Source: a virus. From it: a stretch of 41,758 bases of DNA. The stretch lies in IMG/VR virus record IMGVR_UViG_3300037119_006847, positions 1-41,758 of that record, one strand, 5' to 3'. Positions 30,180 through 38,079 of the stretch are shown here, piece by piece; the first letter of the stretch is position 1, and each line of letters begins with the position of its first letter. Made by a program: the position numbers and the translations under genes. The notes under the pieces were generated by a model, which was given only the letters and a program-made list of their open reading frames with translations, was not told the origin of the DNA and ran no database searches.

Positions 30180-30605
30180 TTATTCGTTAAAATCGCCCGA
30201 ACCGACTCGCTCAACAGACGTATCCTTTTGGCTGATAGAGATGCCTGGGCGTTGACCGCTTGCGACACCAATAGAAGCTCTCTGGGCATTAGTCTCTTGA
30301 TCTACGCGACGTTTAGCTACGGCCACAGCCTCATCAGTTGCGTATGCCAGTACGTTCTCTCCAAACCTAATAGTGTCACCGTCTCTGAAGATATTCACAG
30401 ATCTGGACTCTAGTTCTCTGATGATTTCAGAGGTGAGGTCAGACTTGCGAAGGATCTTCCAAGGCCTGGTGAACTTGTCTTCACTTGCACGAGCTGCCAC
30501 CCAGCGGAGTTTATGGCCCATGATCCTAAAAGGCAGGTCCATATTGTCGTTAAAGTTAGCGTCGTGTTTTACAAATTTTAAATCTTTTGATCCAGATGGT
30601 TTCAT
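30180..30605 (-). CDS. Head-module hypothetical protein, 141 aa
   Basis: Basic and hydrophilic (KDLKFVKHDANFNDN, RPWKILRKSDLTSEI), with a short beta segment (NIFRDGDTIRFGENVLAYA) and a disordered tail with Gln/Ser. It starts in the overlap with the scaffold gene stop and has AGGAG 9 nt before ATG. Location between scaffold and decoration genes suggests a role in head assembly; no fold recognised. Confidence 0.6.
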   Translation of the reverse strand: MKPSGSKDLKFVKHDANFNDNMDLPFRIMGHKLRWVAARASEDKFTRPWKILRKSDLTSEIIRELESRSVNIFRDGDTIRFGENVLAYATDEAVAVAKRRVDQETNAQRASIGVASGQRPGISISQKDTSVERVGSGDFNE

Positions 30606-31321
30606 TTCATCAAGCTCCTACCATTTTTGCGTTCTGGTGCTACATACGGCTTCAATGTTGCCTTAAAGGCTTCGAACTTTTTAGGGTCCTTATCGATGCC
30701 ATATGCACGCGCGAACATGAGTCTAGGGTCATTGTCAGCAATCTTGGTCTGTGTACCACGCGTCCTGTTATGAACAGACGTATTGGAAGCATCGAGAGCC
30801 TCTGAGTTACTTTGTAATCCCCGGCGTCTTTCCACTTCTTGTACTCCCCCCATGGTTGGTGCCACGATTTCTGCTGCCCTGTAGAGTAGTGTGGGGCTAT
30901 CCCACGTGTACTCGCCCATATCGACCATCTCGCGCATCTTGGTAGCGACCTTCTGCTGGAGGTCCTTGTTGCTCTTTAGAGCAGGGAACTTCTCTTCAGC
31001 TTTCTGGTCAAACTGAGCTTTCTGCTGAGTCATCTGCATGTCTTTTTTAGTGCTAGACATCTGAGCCTTAACATACTGACCAAGCAACTTTGGGTCTTTT
31101 GCGATTGCAGCCCACTGCTCATCGGAAAGGTCCGCAGGTTCTTGTTTCTGTTGTGCTGGCTTAGATTGGTTTGCAATCCCTTGTGTTAGAGCAGCAATCT
31201 GCTCTTGAAGCTGAGCAAGCTTAGCTTCTAATGGGTTTGCTTCACTGACCTGTTCTTGGTCATAGCTGCTTTGGTCCTCTACGTAGCTGTCTTGCTCGTA
31301 GCCTTCATTGTAATCTGGCAT
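30602..31321 (-). CDS. Scaffolding protein
   Basis: Length 239 aa. Acidic, Gln/Ser/Tyr-rich N-terminus (MPDYNEGYEQDSYVEDQS), then a coiled coil (LEAKLAQLQEQIAALTQGI) and long helices rich in Lys/Gln (KKDMQMTQQKAQFDQKAEEKF), ending basic (APERKNGRSLMK). An acidic head and basic capsid-binding tail are characteristic of phage scaffolds, and it lies just upstream of the capsid genes. GAGGGAGG precedes the start. Confidence 0.75.
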   Translation of the reverse strand: MPDYNEGYEQDSYVEDQSSYDQEQVSEANPLEAKLAQLQEQIAALTQGIANQSKPAQQKQEPADLSDEQWAAIAKDPKLLGQYVKAQMSSTKKDMQMTQQKAQFDQKAEEKFPALKSNKDLQQKVATKMREMVDMGEYTWDSPTLLYRAAEIVAPTMGGVQEVERRRGLQSNSEALDASNTSVHNRTRGTQTKIADNDPRLMFARAYGIDKDPKKFEAFKATLKPYVAPERKNGRSLMK

Positions 31322-31376
31322 GTCCTATGCCTCCCTCTTGAGAATATAAGTCTCGGTGTAAAAAGCAATTGCTTGC

Positions 31377-31493
31377 CTATTTTTTCTTCTTTTTAGCTAC
31401 TTTAGTTTCAACTTTCTTGCCCTTGCCTGCAGCCTTCTGCTTAGCAATTCGCTTGAGGCGCTCTAGGCCGCCAATCTTTCCAGTGTTTGCCAT
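31377..31493 (-). CDS. Lysine-rich small protein, 38 aa
   Basis: ATG at 31493 has AAAGGAGA 7-8 nt upstream, the best ribosome site in the neighbourhood. The product begins MANTGKIGGLERLKRIAK, is then Lys/Ala/Gly-rich and ends in five lysines; net charge is near +13. It lies between the portal-side gene and the scaffold gene, so a DNA-condensing or head-assembly peptide is plausible. Too short for standard length cut-offs; clear start signal and natural composition support it. Confidence 0.65.
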   Translation of the reverse strand: MANTGKIGGLERLKRIAKQKAAGKGKKVETKVAKKKKK

Positions 31494-31511
31494 CGTGTTG
31501 TCTCCTTTCGT

Positions 31512-31916
31512 TTAAATGACCACATCTTGTGGTTTGTTAGATCCGAACTTTAAAACCCTCGAAGTGGCTTCTTTTTGACGTTGTTGACGGAGAGTCTTCA
31601 CTTCAGGTGCGGAGAGAGCTCCTGCTTCCTTGATGAAAGAGAGGAGTCCACCAATAGCTTCAAGCCTGCCTTGTACTTTGTGGAGCTTTTCAAGAGTGCC
31701 ATCAAAGCTAGCAAGAGAGAAAAGGAGCCTGGTTTGCTCAGCCCTCAGAAGCTCAGTCATTGCCACCATAGCTTCATCCTTGTGATAGGTGTGAAGCGTA
31801 AGGGCAGATCTCTTGATCCGCTCTTCAGTCATATGGATGTCTAAAGCCACATTAGTGGGAGCAACGTTGAGGAACTTCAAAAGCCAAAGCTTTAGCGACT
31901 TAAACCACTGGGCCAT
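31512..31916 (-). CDS. Hypothetical helical head-module protein, 134 aa
   Basis: AGGAG lies 6 nt before ATG 31916. The N-terminus (AQWFKSLKLWLLKFLNVAP) is an amphipathic aromatic/lysine helix that could bind membrane or protein; the rest is helical with HMTEERIKRSALTLHTYHKDEA and LEKLHKVQGRLEAIGGL. It overlaps the portal 3' end by 17 bp. No known family; probably expressed with the portal and scaffold. Confidence 0.6.
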   Translation of the reverse strand: MAQWFKSLKLWLLKFLNVAPTNVALDIHMTEERIKRSALTLHTYHKDEAMVAMTELLRAEQTRLLFSLASFDGTLEKLHKVQGRLEAIGGLLSFIKEAGALSAPEVKTLRQQRQKEATSRVLKFGSNKPQDVVI

Positions 31917-34092
31917 TTGGTACTCCTAATTGGTCTGGGGCAATGGCGCCGGGGTTCTCTGGAGTGATGCCATCTGTGGGGATCTGCATTCCAGATACGT
32001 TCGGCATAGAGCCACCAGCCTGTTGCGCGGTCATCATCGACTCGTGCGCTGACATGAGCTCTCTAAACTGCTGAAGCTGTTGCTCTGTCTGGATTGCTCC
32101 AAAGTAGTCAGAATCCATAAAGCCTTGAAGCTCAGCAAGAGCCTTCTCATGCATCTCATCTAGGCGTACAGTCTGGCCGATGTTTTCGCCCATACCGATC
32201 ATGATGCGAGCAAGACGCTCTTGAGAAGAAAGCCTTGGACCTTGGTAGTCTTGTGGAGGCGTAAGGTAGTCGTCAACTCTGCCGATCTTGTGCACTTTAA
32301 GGAAGTTCTTAGCCATGTTGTAGAGGTTCTCTGGGCCAACGATACCAGTCTGAGTGAAGACAGGGTTCTGGAGGGTCTGCATGACCATCACAGACATTTG
32401 CTGCTTTTCAATCTGAGACTGACCAAGGATGTCAGCGGAGATGATGAAGTCATACTCGCCTTTAAGATCATCCCTGTTAACGCGGCCAAATACAGGTTCG
32501 CCTCTTTCGCCCATTACGCGGAAGAAAAGCTGCTCTGGCATACGCTCACGGCATAGCTCAAAGAGACACTTCAGCATCTTAGACATACAATCAGCAAGGC
32601 GATCAAAGTGGATCTCAAGCTGAATGCCAGAAGACTGCGCAATCATGTTTGAACCAGTGGCGTTTCGAAGAGCACCTACTCGCTCAGGGGCACGGCCTAA
32701 TTGCAGCTGGTCAATAGAGAGGATGTCCTCAGCATAACCCCGGATCTGGCCCTGTTCTTGTGAGCCAAAGCCTGTGAGAAAAGGGAAGCTAAAGGGCCTC
32801 ACGTCATTGACATCATCAAGTGGGATACCCTCACCAGGACGCACTTTCATGATCTGAGGCTTTAGGCTTGTAGAAGATGCCTTGTAAGCAAACATCGGAA
32901 TGGAGGCCAGAGTGCCGTTATCCATGCGGAGGTTATGCAGGGCATCTGTGTTTCTTTGCATGTCGAAAAGGAGCTCGCCAACACCCACGCCATCAGAGCG
33001 GTCGGGGAAGCTAACGTAGTCAGACTTAAAGATAGGACGCAGGCCAGAAGGGGAGATCCTAGATAGGTAAGTCCACCCAAGCACGCGGCCAGATGCCTTA
33101 TGTATCCAAGCCACAACTTCGCGCTTCTTGGCGTTTATGTCTTTGCGGTCTTCATTCTCGTCAACCTTTTTGCCCACGTAAGCTGGGCCATAGTACTCAA
33201 GAATGACGTGTTTATTGTCGAGGTAGTCGATAGCATCGTAGCCATCCATGTCAGCCCTGTCGGACTTGATGGTGCTAGCGTTATCGGACTGCAGGTACAG
33301 GTTCTGGGAGAAGTCTAAGCTAAACTCCACAGCCTCTTGAAAGAAGGATTTCTGGCGTGCCTTCTCTTTGAGCTCTTCGCTGGACATGTAGCACTTTAGA
33401 ACTACGCATGGGCAGTCCTGGGGATCTCTGTAACCCATGGGCATGGCGATATCTTCAGCCAGAATGCGGCGAATCTGAGGGGTTTCAAGATCCTCAATGA
33501 TGTCCTCTTCTTTTTCAACAAAGCGCGTGTCAGTCCTGGTGCGACCAGTTGCCGTAGCTGGGTCAAAGTAGAGGGTCTCGGTGAGCTCAGGAGTAACGAT
33601 AACGTCGCGGTATTCGCGCTGCGTCTTCTTCCAGTACACCTTGAGGTAACCAGATCCAGTGAGCACAACATCCCAAAGCCAAGCGTCAAACTCTCGGCGA
33701 GCTCCAAGCTTGCCGTTGGAGTATTTATAGATAACCCAGTCCATGAACTGCTTGATGGTTTCTTCCTTCTCTTGGAAGGCTTCCTTAATGGACTCAACAG
33801 AGAAAAATCCGTTGGGGTTTGAGAAGAGTTGCCAAAGCCTAGCGTGTGCTGCCTTGCCATAAGTGAGAGTGAGGGGCACGTGGAAGTTTGAGCCCCAGTC
33901 CCAAGGAGAAGTGCTTTCCACAGCGCGGAGATCACGCCAAGAAGCCTCAATAGCTTGCTTGCGGTCTAGGTTATCTCGCCTGGTATTGTCGTATTCAGTC
34001 CACGTCTTGCGTGCAAGATCTACAATGTACTCTTCATCTATTGAAGCGCTCGATAGCGTTTGATCTCGTTTCGAGACTTGTTCTACTGCCAT
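31900..34092 (-). CDS. Portal protein
   Basis: Length 730 aa, in the range of large podovirus portals (P22 gp1 is 725 aa). Features include the N-terminal wing region (LWDVVLTGSGYLKVYWKK), YVSFPDRSDGVGVGELLFDMQRNTDALHNLRMD and RAPERVGALRNATGSNMIAQSSGIQLEIHFDRLADCMSKM, the stem-helix and crown parts familiar from P22-like portals. The C-terminus is Gln/Pro/Gly-rich. AAGGGAT precedes ATG 34092. Its first 59 bp overlap the terminase 3' end out of frame. Confidence 0.9.
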   Translation of the reverse strand: MAVEQVSKRDQTLSSASIDEEYIVDLARKTWTEYDNTRRDNLDRKQAIEASWRDLRAVESTSPWDWGSNFHVPLTLTYGKAAHARLWQLFSNPNGFFSVESIKEAFQEKEETIKQFMDWVIYKYSNGKLGARREFDAWLWDVVLTGSGYLKVYWKKTQREYRDVIVTPELTETLYFDPATATGRTRTDTRFVEKEEDIIEDLETPQIRRILAEDIAMPMGYRDPQDCPCVVLKCYMSSEELKEKARQKSFFQEAVEFSLDFSQNLYLQSDNASTIKSDRADMDGYDAIDYLDNKHVILEYYGPAYVGKKVDENEDRKDINAKKREVVAWIHKASGRVLGWTYLSRISPSGLRPIFKSDYVSFPDRSDGVGVGELLFDMQRNTDALHNLRMDNGTLASIPMFAYKASSTSLKPQIMKVRPGEGIPLDDVNDVRPFSFPFLTGFGSQEQGQIRGYAEDILSIDQLQLGRAPERVGALRNATGSNMIAQSSGIQLEIHFDRLADCMSKMLKCLFELCRERMPEQLFFRVMGERGEPVFGRVNRDDLKGEYDFIISADILGQSQIEKQQMSVMVMQTLQNPVFTQTGIVGPENLYNMAKNFLKVHKIGRVDDYLTPPQDYQGPRLSSQERLARIMIGMGENIGQTVRLDEMHEKALAELQGFMDSDYFGAIQTEQQLQQFRELMSAHESMMTAQQAGGSMPNVSGMQIPTDGITPENPGAIAPDQLGVPNGPVV

Positions 34093-35575
34093 ATCCCTTG
34101 AACTCCCCTGTCAGGTTGATGCTAGAACTGGTGTCTAGTATCTCCTTATTTTCCCCAATTGTAAGTGCTATCTGGAGCACAGCGTCGATAAGATCATCAC
34201 CCTTTTTAACTGGGCGACCTGTAGCATCACTGGATTTCTGGCCTTTGAACTGCGCCCACCTGTAATGCTCAATCTCTTTTACAAAAGCTAGATTATCCTC
34301 GTTTTCAAAAACATAGAAATCTGGACGCTCTTTTTGCCCTCTTTTTGTTACGCGAAGCCACCTTTTAAAGAGATCGATCTTTCCTTGGACGTTCTTAGGG
34401 GCAACTTCAACCCTTGGGCCACCAGCTCCCCTTGGACCAATCATCATCTCTAGCTCTTCGCGAACTGAGACCCTTCTAGCGGTGGGGTCCTTAAAGGACT
34501 TCTGCCACATGGGCACGCTGCTCGCGTTGTCTATTAATGTACGCGTGATGTTTGGCCGCAGATCTTCAGCGATCTCAAGCTGAGCCCTGCCCATAAGGAT
34601 AGAGTCTGCGATCTCGTCAATCGTGCCATCAGCATAGAGGCTAGAGAGCAGGATCTTGGCGCCATTGGGAGCTAGTGCTATCCACACCACTGCCCACGGC
34701 TTTTGAGGATGCGGATCGATACTCTCGATAACTTGCCATCTGTAAGGAATGGGGAATGGCTCTAGAAGGTGGTGCTCCTGGCTCCAAGATTTAAAGATCA
34801 TCCCAGACATCTGGACGAACATACCGCGAACCCGGGCGTTCTTTTCTTCTTCATCATAGAGGCTAGCTAGCTCTTCAAGCCGCTGCCTACCTAGAGACTC
34901 GTCACCGTTGCCGATGTTTCTCGCGTTAGCCCACTGGTCAAAGATGACGTACCACATGAGGGGGTGATTATCGTTATCCTTGATCTTCTGGAACTCTGAG
35001 AAGAGCCAGTCGCAGTTTAGAGGAGTACCAGTAAGATACATGCTCCCACCGCGATCCGTACAAGCTCGCCACATAGCTGCCCAGATGGTCCTTGGAGCTG
35101 GCTCATCAAACCAGACCAGGTCATAGTCGGAGCCTTCAAACACCATGGGGTCTTGATCCCACGAGTAGATGTCTGTAATGGAGCCACACGTCCAATATAT
35201 GCGAGATATGGCTTTTGCCTGGTTACGCTCAACCTTCTTGATCTGCCCCTCAGACACCCATTCATCAAGCTTAGGCTCTAGGATCTTCACAGCATGGTTA
35301 GTGAAATCTGGCACGACAATGGCGGACTTTATAGGAGTCTTAGTCTTTAGAAACTTATGAGTGCCAGTATTCCACATGATGAACTCAACAACGCCAGCCG
35401 TGGTTTTACCACCCCTGTTACCTGCGAAGATAAAGCGGATGCGCTTGCTGGCTTTGTGGAACTGTAACTGGCCTGGGTGAGCGCCTTCAAAGTACGTATC
35501 TAGACGTTTCTTCCTTCTAGACTGCTTTAGACTTTGAACTTTCTGCGTAAACGCCACAAGATCCTCTTGTGACAT
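34034..35575 (-). CDS. Large terminase subunit (ATPase-nuclease)
   Basis: Length 513 aa from ATG 35575; a TTG at 35614 gives 13 more residues and would overlap the upstream gene. Walker A FAGNRGGKTT is at about 51-60 and Walker B LVWFDE at 153-158, with SMYLTGTP as the coupling motif. The RNase H-like nuclease domain shows Asp287 (ESIDPHPQKPW), Asp349 (TLIDNASS) and the GDD pair at 459-461 (KKGDDLIDA). It cuts and pumps DNA through the portal encoded next. The fold resembles the P22/T7-like two-domain terminases; packaging type (pac or DTR) cannot be told from sequence. Confidence 0.92.
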   Translation of the reverse strand: MSQEDLVAFTQKVQSLKQSRRKKRLDTYFEGAHPGQLQFHKASKRIRFIFAGNRGGKTTAGVVEFIMWNTGTHKFLKTKTPIKSAIVVPDFTNHAVKILEPKLDEWVSEGQIKKVERNQAKAISRIYWTCGSITDIYSWDQDPMVFEGSDYDLVWFDEPAPRTIWAAMWRACTDRGGSMYLTGTPLNCDWLFSEFQKIKDNDNHPLMWYVIFDQWANARNIGNGDESLGRQRLEELASLYDEEEKNARVRGMFVQMSGMIFKSWSQEHHLLEPFPIPYRWQVIESIDPHPQKPWAVVWIALAPNGAKILLSSLYADGTIDEIADSILMGRAQLEIAEDLRPNITRTLIDNASSVPMWQKSFKDPTARRVSVREELEMMIGPRGAGGPRVEVAPKNVQGKIDLFKRWLRVTKRGQKERPDFYVFENEDNLAFVKEIEHYRWAQFKGQKSSDATGRPVKKGDDLIDAVLQIALTIGENKEILDTSSSINLTGEFKGYGSRTSLETRSNAIERFNR

Positions 35576-35585
35576 TGACTCCAGT

Positions 35586-36119
35586 TCACTTGTCGTAATC
35601 TTCAGAGTCGTCAACTATCTCAATCCCCTCAGCAAGTAGATCCTTTTGAGCTCCGCGCACAATAGACATGAGCGCTTCTTTCTCAGTGTTTGGATCAACA
35701 CGAGAGATCTCGTGCTTCTGTGTTGCTGTGTGGCCCCCCAGCGCCAAGAGATGCTTTAACGCATCCAGGCGATTCTTCTCTTTCTCCCCTGTAAATGCCA
35801 CGCTTGCAAGCTCTGCTGCTGCAAACTTTGACACGCTGGAGAAGAAGGAAGTGGGGTCGAACTTGTCTGAGACTAGCTTCTCTAGAAGAGGGCGCATCTT
35901 GGCGATGTCTTTTCTAAAGTCGATGGCTGCGATCATGTCATCTTCGATTGTGGCATCTGTGAGGTAGTGATCTTGTTTGCCTCTGTGGCCCCGGATATTG
36001 TTATAGCCCTTCATCTTGGTGCGAGCTTGAGTAGCGGCTCTTTGCTTTAGCTTTTTGCCTTCAATATCTTGGTTGATTTCATCAAGTGAGCTTGTCGGGG
36101 GCTTTGGGTGTCTCGACAT
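35586..36119 (-). CDS. Candidate small terminase / packaging protein, 177 aa
   Basis: Start taken at ATG 36119 (MSRHPKPPTSSLDEIN); a longer frame from 36155 runs through the promoter. The N-terminus is basic (KKLKQRAATQARTKMKGYNNIRGHRGKQ), fitting DNA binding; the centre is helical, with a last part EKEALMSIVRGAQKDLLAEGIEIVDDSED that could contact the large subunit. Position directly before the large terminase makes a small-subunit role likely. First gene of the long virion operon, behind a promoter with a leaderless ATG and no Shine-Dalgarno. Confidence 0.6.
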   Translation of the reverse strand: MSRHPKPPTSSLDEINQDIEGKKLKQRAATQARTKMKGYNNIRGHRGKQDHYLTDATIEDDMIAAIDFRKDIAKMRPLLEKLVSDKFDPTSFFSSVSKFAAAELASVAFTGEKEKNRLDALKHLLALGGHTATQKHEISRVDPNTEKEALMSIVRGAQKDLLAEGIEIVDDSEDYDK

Positions 36120-36126
36120 AATCTTT

Positions 36127-36155
36127 ATTATGCACTGCAAGTGGCTTTTTTCCAA
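36127..36155 (-). promoter_or_regulatory. Promoter of the virion operon, leaderless start
   Basis: On the minus strand TTGGAA (36155-36150), a 17-nt spacer and CATAAT (36132-36127), then 7 nt and ATG 36119. It lies in the 62-bp gap between divergent packaging and lysis genes and is the only promoter-like signal before the 18-kb structural block. Confidence 0.6.
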
Positions 36156-36181
36156 TTGATCCTACACAATTAGACCAGGGG

Positions 36182-36745
36182 ATGACTTACGAAGGATACC
36201 GCAAGTGGAATAGATGCACGGTCAAAGGGCCTAGTACTGCACCCGGTATAATAAGACAAGCCACATGGATGAATGAGAGGGTCCCAGAGAACCTCATCCA
36301 CATCAAAAAGCACCGGGGGCTTTGGCATCTCTTAAAAGGGACACGCGTTATTGCAAGGCAGCCCGGTAAGCAAAAGGGACAGTCCTACTTTTTCGACTTC
36401 CTTGAGTTCCTACGATTCGCCAAAGGGGTATCAGCCCTCTATAAAACTAAGAAGAAAAGACGCAAGCCGCGATCTTTTGAAAAGCAAATGCAGTTCTACA
36501 CCGCCTACTGGTATGGCCTGCAAAGGGAACAGGGGATCTACAATGAATCTAAAACCGTTAATGATGATGAGTATGCTTTTTATCAGCTCATGTGCAGGAT
36601 TGACTCAAGTACTGCAAGAAGTTGGAAAGATTCCGGATCTGATGCCGAAGACTGGGGAGGGTACTCCGACGACGAAGACTCCGAACTTGATCGACGAGCT
36701 AGAGACGAAGCCCGTATTGACTTCATGCTTAACGAAGATACATAA
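36182..36745 (+). CDS. Hypothetical basic protein overlapping the lysozyme gene, 187 aa
   Basis: Starts MTYEGYRKWNRCTVKGPS, with GGGG abutting the ATG. The first two-thirds are basic and aromatic (RGLWHLLKGTRVIARQ, LYKTKKKRRKPRSFEKQ); the last third is acidic (DAEDWGGYSDDEDSELDRR). Its final 203 bp overlap the lysozyme-like gene in another frame, so the acidic tail may be partly forced by the overlap. AT-hook or DNA-binding potential exists in the basic block. Divergent from the terminase operon; function unknown. Confidence 0.6.
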   Translation: MTYEGYRKWNRCTVKGPSTAPGIIRQATWMNERVPENLIHIKKHRGLWHLLKGTRVIARQPGKQKGQSYFFDFLEFLRFAKGVSALYKTKKKRRKPRSFEKQMQFYTAYWYGLQREQGIYNESKTVNDDEYAFYQLMCRIDSSTARSWKDSGSDAEDWGGYSDDEDSELDRRARDEARIDFMLNEDT

Positions 36746-37268
36746 CAGAGGAGCTCCTCCTCTTCTCATCGTTAACGACATCATAAACGTGATCCGCGCC
36801 ATGCCTCAATCTGCATTTGCCGTAAACGACGTCTACGATGTTTACTCATCCGTATACCCACAACTTGGCCCTTACACTTCTATGCGACACAGACGTGCGG
36901 TGCTTGCCGAGGTTTTGATAGTTTTGGGTGGCTTTGAGTCATCCTGGAACTACTCCGAAGGCAGGGACATGGCCGCTAACAACACGTCTGCGTGCACACA
37001 AGAGGCTGGCATCTTTCAAACCAGTGCCAACTCTGTGCAATTCGGCGCAGACCTTTTGCATCTGCAATATGACAAGTGCACTAACTATGTAGGCAGGACG
37101 CCTTGCGAGAAGTTCATCCCTTGCACCAAAAACGACAAGAATTTGGCGATTGAGTGGACGGCAAGACTTCTACGGCACACCGTGGCACACCATGGACCAC
37201 TCCTAAGAAAAGAAATCCACCCTTGGCTGCGTCCAGAATGCGTTAAAGCAATAGAGGGGAACCTCTGA
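36543..37268 (+). CDS. Lipoprotein lysozyme / lytic transglycosylase-like enzyme
   Basis: Length 241 aa from ATG 36543, preceded by AGGGGATCTACA. MNLKPLMMMSMLFISSCAG is a lipoprotein signal (lipobox ISSC, Cys17). The enzyme part has GGFESSWNYSEGRD, with Glu132 as probable catalytic acid, followed by QEAGIFQTSANS, the ESxW...AGxxQ pattern of goose-type lysozyme or soluble lytic transglycosylases. Three Cys may be oxidised in the periplasm. A phage lysin held in the membrane as a lipoprotein is uncommon. The gene begins inside the preceding ORF and its stop overlaps the amidase start. Confidence 0.75.
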   Translation: MNLKPLMMMSMLFISSCAGLTQVLQEVGKIPDLMPKTGEGTPTTKTPNLIDELETKPVLTSCLTKIHNRGAPPLLIVNDIINVIRAMPQSAFAVNDVYDVYSSVYPQLGPYTSMRHRRAVLAEVLIVLGGFESSWNYSEGRDMAANNTSACTQEAGIFQTSANSVQFGADLLHLQYDKCTNYVGRTPCEKFIPCTKNDKNLAIEWTARLLRHTVAHHGPLLRKEIHPWLRPECVKAIEGNL

Positions 37269-37840
37269 TGCCTAGGCTTGCAATCATTGTGGGACATGAA
37301 GCCAAAGCCAAAGGAGCCACCGCAGTTGCGCCTCTTTCAATGTCGGAATACGATTACAATACGCTAGTCGCTGAAGACATGGAGGCTTATGCAAAAGAAG
37401 TCGGGCTTACAACACAGATCTTTTTTCGGGACAATGTTGGTATCGATGGGGTTGGCCAAGCAGCCTCAGCGTGGGCTTCTGAGTCCAATCTTTCAAGATG
37501 CATCGAACTGCATTTCAATGCGGCCACTCCAGAAGCTAAAGGCACAGAAACCTTATATGACACTCGGGAACCCGGAAATAAGAGGTTCGCTGAGACCATT
37601 CAAAAGTTCATGGTCGACCTTTTCAGATCATCTGATAGAGGTACAAAAGTTGTTGATATTGGAAGGGGCTCGTCAAACCTTAAAGCAGTAACCGTAGTGG
37701 GCTGCCTTGTTGAGCCACTCTTCGGGTCTAACTCTAAAGATGCTGCAAAGCTTCTAACGCAAAGGGTGGACTACGCTAAATGCCTAGTGTCAGCGGTTAT
37801 TGCTGATATCAATAAAGAAGTGGCGACCAGGCCTCTTTAA
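37268..37840 (+). CDS. N-acetylmuramoyl-L-alanine amidase (Amidase_3)
   Basis: Length 190 aa. Zinc and catalytic residues of the family are in place: His10 (IIVGHEAK), Glu27 (SEYDYN), His82 (ELHFNA) and Glu149 (LVEPLFGSN). It cleaves the bond between MurNAc and the peptide stem. No signal peptide, so it needs a holin to reach the wall, unlike its lipoprotein neighbour. It overlaps the lysozyme stop by one base and the convergent Lys-rich gene by 32 bp. Confidence 0.9.
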   Translation: MPRLAIIVGHEAKAKGATAVAPLSMSEYDYNTLVAEDMEAYAKEVGLTTQIFFRDNVGIDGVGQAASAWASESNLSRCIELHFNAATPEAKGTETLYDTREPGNKRFAETIQKFMVDLFRSSDRGTKVVDIGRGSSNLKAVTVVGCLVEPLFGSNSKDAAKLLTQRVDYAKCLVSAVIADINKEVATRPL

Positions 37841-37928
37841 CACCTGTTTTCTTGGACTTAGGCTTAGCTTTAGGAGCCTTCTTAGCAGCAGGTTTCTTGG
37901 CTTTGGCTGGCTTTTTAGCAGTTTTCAT
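37809..37928 (-). CDS. Histone H1-like Lys/Ala/Pro-rich small protein, 39 aa
   Basis: From ATG 37928 the product reads MKTAKKPAKAKKPAAKKAPK and continues in the same AKKP style before a short ordinary tail. Such sequences resemble the C-terminal tails of bacterial histone H1-like proteins and bind nucleic acid without specificity. A promoter (37936-37963) sits exactly 7 nt before the ATG and there is no ribosome site, so the mRNA should be leaderless. It is convergent with the amidase gene. A longer frame starting at 38006 runs through the promoter and is not preferred. Confidence 0.6.
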   Translation of the reverse strand: MKTAKKPAKAKKPAAKKAPKAKPKSKKTGVKEAWSPLLY

Positions 37929-37935
37929 TCTTTCA

Positions 37936-37963
37936 ATTGTATTGATGTTTTGACATTGTGCAA
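37936..37963 (-). promoter_or_regulatory. Sigma-70 promoter for the H1-like gene
   Basis: Minus-strand TTGCAC (37963-37958), a 16-nt spacer and TACAAT (37941-37936), then 7 nt and ATG 37928. Confidence 0.65.
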
Positions 37964-38037
37964 GTGGGTCACTAGTCGGAGTAACTGGAGCCGTAAGGGG
38001 AACCAAAGCAGAAGTAGCCTCACAACTCTCTGCTGGC

Positions 38038-38066
38038 GTCGCTACAAACCCTTGCGGCTTTTTTTT
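38038..38066 (+). terminator. Possible terminator after the lysis genes
   Basis: GTCGC pairs with GCGGC (one G-U) across an 11-nt loop and is followed by eight T residues. It would end the lysis transcript just before the accessory operon; the stem is short, so partial read-through is likely. Confidence 0.5.
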
Positions 38067-38079
38067 AATAGAGGGATTT

